From: Cohaesibacteraceae bacterium
GTDB taxonomy: Bacteria > Pseudomonadota > Alphaproteobacteria > Rhizobiales > Cohaesibacteraceae
DNA length: 5,736 bases
NCBI GenBank assembly: GCA_016764535.1
Contig: JAESRR010000145.1
Coordinates: 1-5,736 of the forward strand
Direction: 5' to 3'
This document shows positions 1 through 5,736 of the stretch, in pieces (within the stretch, counting starts at the first letter, position 1; each line of letters opens with the position of its first letter). The notes under the pieces are model-generated. The model was not told where the DNA came from and did not search any database. It was given only the letters and a program-made list of their open reading frames with translations. The translations under genes were made by a program, and so were the position numbers.

Positions 1-1047
1 ACAAAACCTCACGAACCGGGCAGCTTTACGACTGGCATCCGAATCCAGAACACCGGCAAGGATCATGGGCTGGTTGGCGACGACACCAACGCTGCGTCCA
101 TCCATGCGGCCAAAGCCACAAACAATATTGGCGGCAAAATCCTTTTGAATTTCAAAAAAATCACCCTCATCCACGACCTTCAGAATAAGCTCCTTAACAT
201 CGTATGGCATATTCGGATTATCTGGAATAAGGCTATCCAGAGACTGATCCTGCCTGTCAGAGGGATCAAAATTTTCAATTTCCGGAATGTCGGCAGTATT
301 GTTGGCAGGCAACAAATCAACAAGACGGCGCACATCAATCAAAGCTTCAACATCATGATCATAGGCACCATCTGCAATGGATGATTTGGTGGTATGAACA
401 GACGCACCACCAAGTTCTTCCGCAGTTACTTCTTCATTGGTGACAGTTTTCACAACATCCGGACCCGTAACAAACATATAGGACCTGTCACGGATCATGA
501 ATATAAAATCGGTCATGGCGGGTGAGTACACATCGCCTCCGGCGCATGGTCCCATGATCAACGATATTTGGGGAATTACACCAGATGCCAATACATTTCG
601 TTGAAAAACTTCTCCATAGCCACCCAGTGCTGCGACACCTTCCTGAATTCGTGCACCACCAGCGTCAAATATACCAATAATAGGGGCACGATTGCGTAAT
701 GCCATATCCTGAATTTTGATAATTTTTTGTGCATGTGTATCTGAAAGAGATCCACCAAAAACTGTAAAATCCTTCGCAAATAAATAGACTGTTCTACCGT
801 TTATTGTACCCCAGCCGGTGACAACGCCATCACCAGGCATCTTGTTTTTTTCCATACCGAAATCAGTACAACGATGCTGAACAAACATATCAAACTCTTC
901 AAAAGAGTCCTCGTCCAGCAACAGATCAATCCGTTCTCTCGCTGTGAGTTTGCCGCGACTGTGTTGAACATCTATCCGGCGTTGCCCACCACCAAGTCGA
1001 GCGGCTTTGCGACGTTCTTCCAGCTGTTCAAGAATGTTGTTAGTCAT
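1..1047 (-). CDS. pccB: Propionyl-CoA carboxylase beta subunit (carboxyltransferase), 3' end cut off by the window edge
   Basis: The reading frame is open from ATG at 1047 to base 1, giving 349 residues; the family is about 510 long, so roughly the last 160 are missing. The product transfers the carboxyl group from biotin (carried by PccA) to propionyl-CoA, making methylmalonyl-CoA in the cytoplasm. Visible signatures are [11 protein letters not shown] (31-41), [16 protein letters not shown] (94-109), the GGARIQEG oxyanion-hole loop (130-137), [16 protein letters not shown] (166-181), [12 protein letters not shown] (194-205) and [10 protein letters not shown] (210-219). The C-domain begins after about residue 280 (FFEI at 297-300, GFGRMDGR at 311-318), and the fragment ends at the conserved ARFVRFC. 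The C-domain oxyanion hole and the substrate-selecting residue lie outside the window. An in-frame stop at 1081-1083 limits the start, and GGAG at 1058-1061 sits 10 bases before the ATG. Other acyl-CoA carboxylases (acetyl-, methylcrotonyl-) are less likely given the strong PCC-type motifs. Confidence 0.94.
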   Translation of the reverse strand, partial: MTNNILEQLEERRKAARLGGGQRRIDVQHSRGKLTARERIDLLLDEDSFEEFDMFVQHRCTDFGMEKNKMPGDGVVTGWGTINGRTVYLFAKDFTVFGGSLSDTHAQKIIKIQDMALRNRAPIIGIFDAGGARIQEGVAALGGYGEVFQRNVLASGVIPQISLIMGPCAGGDVYSPAMTDFIFMIRDRSYMFVTGPDVVKTVTNEEVTAEELGGASVHTTKSSIADGAYDHDVEALIDVRRLVDLLPANNTADIPEIENFDPSDRQDQSLDSLIPDNPNMPYDVKELILKVVDEGDFFEIQKDFAANIVCGFGRMDGRSVGVVANQPMILAGVLDSDASRKAARFVRFC

Positions 1048-1080
1048 ACCGGTAGTACTCCGACCTGGTCCTTGCAGTAT

Positions 1081-1109
1081 TTAAACAAGGCCTAACACGG
1101 GTTGTTTAA
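1081..1109. repeat. Perfect 8-base inverted repeat upstream of pccB
   Basis: TTAAACAA at 1081-1088 is the exact reverse complement of TTGTTTAA at 1102-1109, with a 13-base spacer between them. The element lies 34 bases before the pccB ATG on the transcribed side. The arms are AT-rich, so it would form only a weak hairpin; a protein-binding operator for pccB is the more natural reading. No T-run follows, which argues against a terminator. The site does not resemble the TTTGCAAA direct repeats described for the alphaproteobacterial propionate regulator PccR. Function is inferred only from position. Confidence 0.45.
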
Positions 1110-1170
1110 GGAACATAGCTGGTCGAAGGATGAACCCTTGCATTTCACCCCATCCAAAAGGAGAGCTACT

Positions 1171-1200
1171 ATTTAAAATTCGAAGAAGAGATTTTGTCAC
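1171..1200 (-). promoter_or_regulatory. Possible sigma-70-like promoter for pccB
   Basis: Read on the minus strand, GTGACA (1195-1200, five of six matches to TTGACA) is followed after 18 bases by TTAAAT (1171-1176, four of six to TATAAT). It lies about 120 bases before the pccB start, in the only sizeable gap of the window, where a new promoter would be expected. The inverted repeat at 1081-1109 would then fall in the transcribed leader. The -10 match is weak and other spacings could be drawn, so this is a candidate only. Confidence 0.25.
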
Positions 1201-1221
1201 CAGCTCCACGTCACGAAATCA

Positions 1222-1234
1222 AGCCACCTTGGCT
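1222..1234 (-). terminator. Weak hairpin at the end of the ATP12 gene
   Basis: AGCCA (1222-1226) and TGGCT (1230-1234) are complementary around a 3-base loop, and the hairpin begins inside the ATP12 stop codon. On the minus strand it is followed by TGATTT, not by a true T-run. The five-pair stem is short, so any termination would be inefficient. It may be chance; it is listed because it marks the possible end of the upstream operon. Confidence 0.2.
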
Positions 1235-2012
1235 AATGGCCAAATTTCAGCAACAGCGCAGCAGCGCGCATTTCCAGAGTACGTTTGTTCCGGCGTTCAG
1301 TCGCATCTTCATCAGAACCCCAGAGCTCGCTGTTCCAGTCTTCATCCAAATGAGCAATCTCCCAGGCACTATCGGCGCTCAAAAACTGTTCGGCAATAGC
1401 AAGACCAAGCACACTGGAACCCATAAGAGTCACAAGAACATGAAGACCTGCCAATCGAAAGTCTGAAAGACTGTTGGCATATTGTTCCACTTTTTCAAGA
1501 AACAAAAGGTCTTGTTCCTGGTGCACAATGCCTTCGATCAATACAACGTGAATTTCAAATAATCCTTCAATCCACGAAACGACTGGACCCCAGATTTTCT
1601 TTTGGCGCTCTACCAGGCGTTTCGGATCACTCGCCCTGTAGAATAACATGTCAGTTCCAACAAATCGGCCTATCTCTTTACACATTGCTGAACGTGCTTT
1701 TTCAACACCATCAAGTGTAGAGTTAATCATCCGTGTAACCGGCATTGTTGCAGGGTCAATAAATTCAGATTGGGACTTCCATTCTTCAACCAGCACATTC
1801 GCAATTTGATCCGAGCATACAATCAATTGATGTCTTGCAGGTGTTTTGACCCCTTTACCATCCAATAGAATGGCATACCCGCTATCAGATTTTTTGACCG
1901 ATACATCCTTATAAAATTTTCGGGGAAGCTCCCGTTTTGACAATTCCTGAGCCCTTTTCATCGGGTCCCGGTTTTTCTCACCCGATGGGCCGGGAAATAA
2001 TCCATCATTCAT
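1233..2012 (-). CDS. ATP12-family F1-ATPase assembly chaperone
   Basis: This 259-residue protein belongs to the ATP12 family, whose members bind the free F1 alpha subunit and assist assembly of the ATP synthase catalytic head; in bacteria it acts in the cytoplasm. Features in order are the N-terminal RKFYKDV (31-37) and GYAILLDGKGVKTPAR (45-60), EEW (76-78) and IDPATMPVTRMINSTLDGV (85-103), then the helical C-terminal domain with DMLFYRA (121-127), RQKKIWGPV (136-144) and the closing ELWGSDEDATERR (229-241), where the family has a WG-acidic-RR pattern. Length is typical for the alphaproteobacterial members. The ATG overlaps the stop of the upstream HAD gene by four bases (ATGA), and GAGGA nine bases before the ATG supports this start. 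A later Met at residue 18 is a possible alternative, but it has no comparable context. No signal peptide is visible. The family is clear; the chaperone role is carried over from mitochondrial ATP12 and its bacterial homologues. Confidence 0.93.
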   Translation of the reverse strand: MNDGLFPGPSGEKNRDPMKRAQELSKRELPRKFYKDVSVKKSDSGYAILLDGKGVKTPARHQLIVCSDQIANVLVEEWKSQSEFIDPATMPVTRMINSTLDGVEKARSAMCKEIGRFVGTDMLFYRASDPKRLVERQKKIWGPVVSWIEGLFEIHVVLIEGIVHQEQDLLFLEKVEQYANSLSDFRLAGLHVLVTLMGSSVLGLAIAEQFLSADSAWEIAHLDEDWNSELWGSDEDATERRNKRTLEMRAAALLLKFGH

Positions 2013-2695
2013 GATGAAAAATCCTCATCAAGTATTTTACCAAGAGCTGGAAGCATTTGATCATAGGAATCGATAATCTGGCCCGCTCCCGACTTAAATA
2101 ACAGTTCATTGTCGTGATAGCCCCAGCTAACTCCCAGTGCATGTACACCGGCCGCACGCGCCATTTCCATATCAAAGGAAGTGTCACCGATCATGACTGT
2201 GTTACTGGCAGACATGCCTGCCAGTTCCATGGATTGTAGAACCATGCCCGGGTGCGGTTTTGAAGGAGCGGTATCAGCTGCCTGTAACGTATGAAACATC
2301 GTCCCAAGTTCATGCGTCTTGATCATATGATGAATACCACGCAGAGCTTTTCCGGTTGCCACCCCCAACAATATATTATCCCGGCTTTCCAAAAACCTTA
2401 AAGTATCAAGGGCTCCCGGGAACATTCTATCATGATCCGTTCCGGCTTTTCGGCGAGCCAAAATAACATCGCGGTACGCATCGCTCATTCTTGCAGCATA
2501 ATGAGCATTTTTATCTCCAAGCAGAGTTTCAAATGCGATTTCAAGGGACAACCCAATTGCAGAAAGCAATTTTTTTTCATTGGGCACAGTTATTGAAAAT
2601 TGGATAAAAACCTCATCCATAGCCGATAAAATAGAGTGACGGCTATCAAGAACAGTTCCATCAAGATCAAATATGATCAGTTTTGGCGAGCTCAT
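2009..2695 (-). CDS. HAD-superfamily phosphatase (phosphoglycolate phosphatase-like, subfamily IA)
   Basis: The 228-residue protein carries all four HAD motifs: DLDGT with nucleophile D10 and acid/base D12, T114 in VATGK (motif II), K146 in SKPHP (motif III), and GDTSFD with D171 and D175 (motif IV, Mg2+ binding). The segment between about residues 17 and 90 is helical in character, as expected for a C1 cap, so this is a Gph/PGMB-like phosphatase acting on small phosphorylated metabolites. The exact substrate cannot be read from the sequence; phosphoglycolate or similar is a family-level guess. It begins one base inside the stop of the upstream reductase (TGATG) with AAGGA nine bases before the ATG, and ends in an ATGA overlap with the ATP12 gene, so translation of all three is probably coupled. 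Nearness to ATP12 does not prove a role in ATP synthase assembly. An A8 run lies in the coding strand at 2570-2577, but the frame is intact across it. Confidence 0.92.
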   Translation of the reverse strand: MSSPKLIIFDLDGTVLDSRHSILSAMDEVFIQFSITVPNEKKLLSAIGLSLEIAFETLLGDKNAHYAARMSDAYRDVILARRKAGTDHDRMFPGALDTLRFLESRDNILLGVATGKALRGIHHMIKTHELGTMFHTLQAADTAPSKPHPGMVLQSMELAGMSASNTVMIGDTSFDMEMARAAGVHALGVSWGYHDNELLFKSGAGQIIDSYDQMLPALGKILDEDFSS

Positions 2696-3618
2696 CAGGC
2701 CATATCCTTGCCACGACTGGCTACAAGTATCCTGTACCAGTCTTCATGTTCAATTGTTTTGGAAACAGCGCGTAATACGTTTCCAATACGGTCAATTCGC
2801 CCTGTTCCAATCACTGGAACCGGCCTCGATGGATGTCTTAAAGTCCAGACAATCGCAGCCGCATCAATTCCGGAAAGATCATATTTGTCCGATAATCTCT
2901 CCAACGCGAACCTGACACGAATTGCCTGTTTGCCTTTAGGTTCAAACAAGCGACCTGCTCCAAGTGGAGACCAGCACATCGGTCGCAATTTAACAAATTG
3001 CATTTGGTCCAGTCTGCCATCATCCAAAGCCATTGTTTCCAGAGGCGAATATTCTATCTGATTTGTAACTAGCCTGTTCGTCATACCTGATTGCAAGAGA
3101 TTAAACTGACTTGTGGAAAAATTGGAAACGCCAACAGATTTTGCCAACCCGTCATTTATCAAATTGTCCAGTGCATCACCTGTTTCCGAAGCATCCATCA
3201 AATAATCCGGACGATGTATTAGAAACAAATCGAGAGTTTGACGCCCGAGTTCTCTGAGCGACCGCTCTACAGATCTTCGAATGTAAGCTGGAGAACTGTC
3301 ATAATGCCCCGTTTCAATGTGCGTGAAACGATCCGAGGCAGTTCGAATACCACCTTTGGAAACAATCTGAAAGACATTGGCAGCAGTGCCCATTTCCCTC
3401 AATGCCTGCCCCAAAAAGGCCTCTGCACCGTGACCACCATATATATCGGCTGTATCAAGTGTGGTAACACCCAATATCTGTAATTCATGTAAAAACCTGG
3501 CAAAACTTTGTGTGTCATTGAATTGTTTCAAACAACGCCAGGTGCCCCAAACCAACGATGACATCGAAACCAGGTCAGATTTCGAGACTTTGGTTTCCAA
3601 ACGAGATAAATCATTCAT
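2695..3618 (-). CDS. Aldo/keto reductase, YdhF-like
   Basis: This is a soluble NAD(P)H-dependent oxidoreductase of the aldo/keto reductase superfamily with a TIM-barrel fold, 307 residues from the chosen start. The catalytic tetrad is complete: D55 (LDTADIYG), Y60, K88 (VSKGGI) and H135 (LIHRPD). GVSNFS, at about 167-172, is a further superfamily hallmark. The cofactor-binding parts are visible in WSPLGAGRLF and in PVIGTGRIDRIGN near the C-terminus. The overall pattern, including the RRSVERSLRELG helix and the late DWYRIL segment, is most like E. coli YdhF. The physiological substrate is unknown. A GTG at 3630 would add four residues, but the ATG at 3618 has GGAAG five bases upstream whereas the GTG has no ribosome binding site. 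The gene starts 29 bases after the rluC stop and ends in a one-base overlap with the HAD gene, so it is probably an operon member. Confidence 0.92.
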   Translation of the reverse strand: MNDLSRLETKVSKSDLVSMSSLVWGTWRCLKQFNDTQSFARFLHELQILGVTTLDTADIYGGHGAEAFLGQALREMGTAANVFQIVSKGGIRTASDRFTHIETGHYDSSPAYIRRSVERSLRELGRQTLDLFLIHRPDYLMDASETGDALDNLINDGLAKSVGVSNFSTSQFNLLQSGMTNRLVTNQIEYSPLETMALDDGRLDQMQFVKLRPMCWSPLGAGRLFEPKGKQAIRVRFALERLSDKYDLSGIDAAAIVWTLRHPSRPVPVIGTGRIDRIGNVLRAVSKTIEHEDWYRILVASRGKDMA

Positions 3619-3623
3619 GCAAT

Positions 3624-3628
3624 CTTCC
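3624..3628 (-). promoter_or_regulatory. Ribosome binding site that decides the reductase start
   Basis: GGAAG is placed five bases before the ATG at 3616-3618. Its first base is also the last base of the alternative GTG codon (3628-3630), so a ribosome bound here would pass over the GTG and use the ATG. The sequence before the GTG (reading TTCATATTTCTGATTGC) has no purine-rich site. Confidence 0.6.
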
Positions 3629-3647
3629 ACGCAATCAGAAATATGAA

Positions 3648-4649
3648 TTAACCCTCGAATTCATGAATATCCGGGTCGTAACTATCCAGACTAAATCCCA
3701 GCAAATTAAACGTTTGTTGCATATGTGTCGGCATTGGAGCGGTAATATTCAATTTGCCGCCTGCAGGATGGGGAATACTAATTTGTCTTGCATGCAAATG
3801 CAGCTTGTTCTGAATGCCACCCGGCAATTCCCAATTTTGCACATCAAAATATTTGGGATCTCCAATTATAGGGTGGCCCATAAATTGCGAGTGAATACGC
3901 AGTTGGTGTGTACGCCCGGTAATCGGACGCAGACTAATCCAGCAAAGTTTTGTTGCCATGCGTTCAATCACGGAATAATAACTCAATGCATGTTGTGTGT
4001 CAGAACCACCTTTTTTGACAACCCGCATTTTATCTCCCTCGGGAGATTGATATTTCATCAAATAATTTGAAATTCTACCCTGTCGCATGCGGGGAACACC
4101 ACGCACAACGGCCCAGTAGATTTTTTTAGTTTCCCGCAATCGAAAACTTTCGGCGAGCAGCATGGCCGATTTACGCGTTTTTGCCACAACAAGTACACCG
4201 GACGTGTCTCTATCCAGACGATGAACCAATCTCGGTTTCTGACCCTTTTTATCAATCAAACTATCCAGCATTCCATCAACGTGTCTTGCAATGCCGGAGC
4301 CCCCCTGCACTGCAAGACCCGCAGGTTTGTTAAATACAAAAAGGTGTTTGTCCTCGTGCAATATTATTGAACGAAGAAAAGTCGCGTCATCTTCATTCAG
4401 GCGCGGTGTTGCCCTCCTGGGAGCGTTGCTGGATTGATCATCCGTGGCCATGGGCGGAACGCGAACACTTTGCCCCGTCTCAAGCCTGGAAGATAACTTG
4501 ATGCGCCCGCCATTCACCCGCACCTGACCGGTACGTGCCAGCTTCTGCAACTGTCCAAATGACAAACCGGGATAGTGATCCTTGAACCATCTATCAAGAC
4601 GCATGCCGCCTTCATCTTCATTAACGATGCAATTTTGAACCTGGCTCAT
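3648..4649 (-). CDS. rluC: RluC-type 23S rRNA pseudouridine synthase (RluA family)
   Basis: The 333-residue enzyme isomerises uridine to pseudouridine in RNA. It opens with an S4 RNA-binding domain (RLDRWFKDHYP at 17-27, LQKLARTGQVRVNG at 34-47), followed by a polar linker at about 68-90 and the RluA-type catalytic domain: FNKPAGLAVQGG (106-117), then HRLDRDTSGV (143-152) with the catalytic aspartate D146, and RPITGRTHQLRIH and HPIIGDPKY further on, with LHLHA near the end. S4 plus this catalytic domain, and the AVQGG and HRLDRDTSG forms, fit RluC, which in E. coli modifies positions 955, 2504 and 2580 of 23S rRNA. RluD (1911/1915/1917) shares the same architecture, so target sites remain an inference. 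The ATG overlaps the crcB stop by four bases (ATGA), with AGG seven bases before the ATG. No frameshift or missing catalytic residue is seen. Confidence 0.93.
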   Translation of the reverse strand: MSQVQNCIVNEDEGGMRLDRWFKDHYPGLSFGQLQKLARTGQVRVNGGRIKLSSRLETGQSVRVPPMATDDQSSNAPRRATPRLNEDDATFLRSIILHEDKHLFVFNKPAGLAVQGGSGIARHVDGMLDSLIDKKGQKPRLVHRLDRDTSGVLVVAKTRKSAMLLAESFRLRETKKIYWAVVRGVPRMRQGRISNYLMKYQSPEGDKMRVVKKGGSDTQHALSYYSVIERMATKLCWISLRPITGRTHQLRIHSQFMGHPIIGDPKYFDVQNWELPGGIQNKLHLHARQISIPHPAGGKLNITAPMPTHMQQTFNLLGFSLDSYDPDIHEFEG

Positions 4650-5026
4650 GTCAATACCTGTCTTGCGAAGAGAAGCCCTGTATAGAGGGCAGCGATGGAT
4701 CCTGCCAAAGAAATTGCAATATAGATTAACGCAGTTTCAGTTTGTCCGCGTTCGGTTAAAATAACCGCGTCGAGTGAAAACGTGGAGAATGTGGTAAACC
4801 CGCCAAGCAAACCCGTTGTCAAAAACAGACGCAATTCCGCACCCGCGTTAAATTTTATAGCCAAAATATGGACCAGGATACCCATTAAAAAGGAACCACC
4901 AATATTGCAAACAAGAGTCCCGTAAGGAAATCCGGATCCGAAGAACTTTAAAGCCGCCATCCCGACGAAATGACGACAACCGGCACCGATGGCACCGCCT
5001 GCTGCAACATATAAAAAATGTGTCAT
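4646..5026 (-). CDS. crcB: Fluoride ion channel CrcB/Fluc
   Basis: A small (126 residues), very hydrophobic protein of the CrcB/Fluc family, which exports fluoride across the inner membrane as a dual-topology dimer. About four membrane segments can be drawn, near 2-22, 34-56, 66-87 and 97-122. Family motifs are all present: GGAIGAGCRH (10-19) in the first segment, GTLVCNIGGSF (36-46) with the pore asparagine N41, and TTGLLGGFTTFSTFS (70-84) carrying the phenylalanines F80 and F83 and the helix break that binds the central sodium ion in this family. The start at 5026 is preferred over an in-frame upstream ATG at 5059: it gives the normal N-terminus directly before the first membrane helix and the same ATGA overlap with rarA that recurs in this operon. 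The extra 11 residues of the longer form are polar and lie within rarA. No fluoride riboswitch can precede the gene here, since the upstream sequence is rarA coding. Confidence 0.95.
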   Translation of the reverse strand: MTHFLYVAAGGAIGAGCRHFVGMAALKFFGSGFPYGTLVCNIGGSFLMGILVHILAIKFNAGAELRLFLTTGLLGGFTTFSTFSLDAVILTERGQTETALIYIAISLAGSIAALYTGLLFARQVLT

Positions 5027-5736
5027 GATTTTTGTCGTTCTCGCCTCAGGCGTTCCCAATAGTCCAGTCGCTTGCCAATTTCACGTTCAAAACCCCGTTC
5101 AACAGGTCTATACACAACCTGACGCCCCAGCTTTTCAGGGAAATAATCCTGCCCCGAAAACCCATCCGGCTGATCATGGTCGTATTTATACCCATCGCCA
5201 TAACCCTGATCTTTCATCAGTTTGGTTGGAGCATTCAGTATACAGGCAGGTGGTACCAGTGAGCCCCCTTCTCTGGCAAGTGCTGAAGCCGATTTATACG
5301 CAACATACAAAGCATTGGACTTGGGAGCAGTTGCTAAATAAACGGTTGCTTGCGCGAGGGCCAGCTCCCCTTCCGGAGATCCCAGAAAATGAAAGGCATC
5401 CTTGGCCGCGTTGCATATGACCAGAGCCTGAGGGTCGGCAAGACCAATGTCTTCTGACGCCATGCGAACCAGACGACGACCAAGAAAAAGCGGGTCCTCT
5501 CCGGCATCCAGCATACGACACAAATAGTACAGGGCGGCGTCAGGATCAGACCCACGTACAGATTTATGTAATGCTGAAATTAAATTGTAATGCCCATCAC
5601 TGGACTTGTCATAGATTGGTGCCCGACGTTGCAGAATATCCTGAAGCACTTCTGCATCAAATATCTCGTTATCATTGGCTGAACGCCAGACTTCTTCAGC
5701 TAATGTCAATGCAGCTCTACCATCACCGTCAGCCAT
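5023..5736 (-). CDS. rarA: Replication-associated recombination protein A (RarA/MgsA), C-terminal part
   Basis: The frame enters from the right window edge and ends at the TGA at 5023-5025; 237 residues are visible of a family about 430-450 long. The ATP-binding N-terminus (Walker A and B) is therefore outside, and the methionine at the edge (MADGDGR) is an internal conserved residue, not a start. RarA is an AAA+ ATPase related to the clamp-loader and Holliday-junction helicase families and to eukaryotic Mgs1/WRNIP1; it acts at stalled replication forks. The visible part has the end of the AAA+ lid, then HYNLISALHKSVRGSDPDAA, YYLCRMLDAGEDPLFLGRRL and MASEDIGLADPQAL, which are diagnostic of the family, and the C-terminal tetramerisation region with GDGYKYDHD and the basic tail RLDYWERLRRER. 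Its stop overlaps the crcB ATG by four bases, so it heads, or sits upstream in, the block that follows. Confidence 0.95.
   Translation of the reverse strand: MADGDGRAALTLAEEVWRSANDNEIFDAEVLQDILQRRAPIYDKSSDGHYNLISALHKSVRGSDPDAALYYLCRMLDAGEDPLFLGRRLVRMASEDIGLADPQALVICNAAKDAFHFLGSPEGELALAQATVYLATAPKSNALYVAYKSASALAREGGSLVPPACILNAPTKLMKDQGYGDGYKYDHDQPDGFSGQDYFPEKLGRQVVYRPVERGFEREIGKRLDYWERLRRERQKS

Noticed and set aside
145..384. 79-codon plus-strand open frame
   Set aside because: Antisense to pccB, whose frame is uninterrupted through the region.
505..534. GGDVYSPA in PccB where the human enzyme has GGAVYSPA, and DAGGARIQ in place of DSGGARIQ
   Set aside because: From memory these variants are frequent in alphaproteobacterial PccB, so they are lineage signatures and not a sign of altered activity.
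2636..3061. 141-codon plus-strand open frame
   Set aside because: Antisense shadow of the reductase and HAD genes; no recognisable domain and no plus-strand promoter or gene context.
3558..4070. 170-codon plus-strand open frame
   Set aside because: It lies antisense across the end of the RluC gene and the start of the reductase gene, both of which have full family motifs; its product has no recognisable domain.
4989..5420. 143-codon plus-strand open frame
   Set aside because: Antisense to rarA and crcB, both certain; the translation is proline- and histidine-rich with no family resemblance.
5023..5736. Complete 237-residue protein starting at the ATG on the right edge
   Set aside because: The methionine corresponds to an internal conserved position of RarA; the reading frame continues beyond the window.
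1..5736. Search by eye for tRNA, CRISPR repeats, insertion-sequence ends and phage or defence genes
   Set aside because: None seen; coding sequence occupies nearly all of the window and all genes belong to known housekeeping families.

Overview
All seven recognisable genes lie on the minus strand, so the window reads right to left. In transcription order they are rarA (5' part outside the window), crcB, a RluC-type pseudouridine synthase, an aldo/keto reductase, a HAD phosphatase, an ATP12-family F1-ATPase chaperone and, after a 185-base gap, pccB (3' part outside the window). Protein features point to an alphaproteobacterium with moderate GC. The evidence is the bacterial ATP12 chaperone (typical of Alphaproteobacteria and mitochondria), the alphaproteobacterial style of PccB and RarA, and the rarA-crcB-rluC-HAD-ATP12 order that I recall as common in that class. 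The genus cannot be told from this sequence.

Right part (about 2009-5736): a tightly packed, probably co-transcribed block. The junctions rarA/crcB, crcB/rluC and HAD/ATP12 are ATGA stop-start overlaps, and reductase/HAD is a one-base TGATG overlap. Only rluC and the reductase are separated, by 29 bases. The block combines DNA-replication maintenance (RarA), fluoride export (CrcB), rRNA modification (RluC), a soluble NAD(P)H reductase, a small-molecule phosphatase and ATP synthase assembly. This looks like a conserved housekeeping neighbourhood and not one pathway. The reductase is the member that seems added.

Gap (1048-1232): the only noticeable non-coding stretch. It holds a weak hairpin at the ATP12 stop, a possible sigma-70-like promoter facing pccB, and a perfect 8-base inverted repeat 34 bases before the pccB start.

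Left part (1-1047): the first 349 codons of pccB, the carboxyltransferase subunit of propionyl-CoA carboxylase. It probably starts its own transcription unit.

No RNA gene, mobile element, CRISPR array or integration scar was seen. I found no convincing undescribed system; the points worth a second look are small-scale (regulatory repeat, start-codon corrections, the extra reductase, an intragenic antisense terminator-like element).
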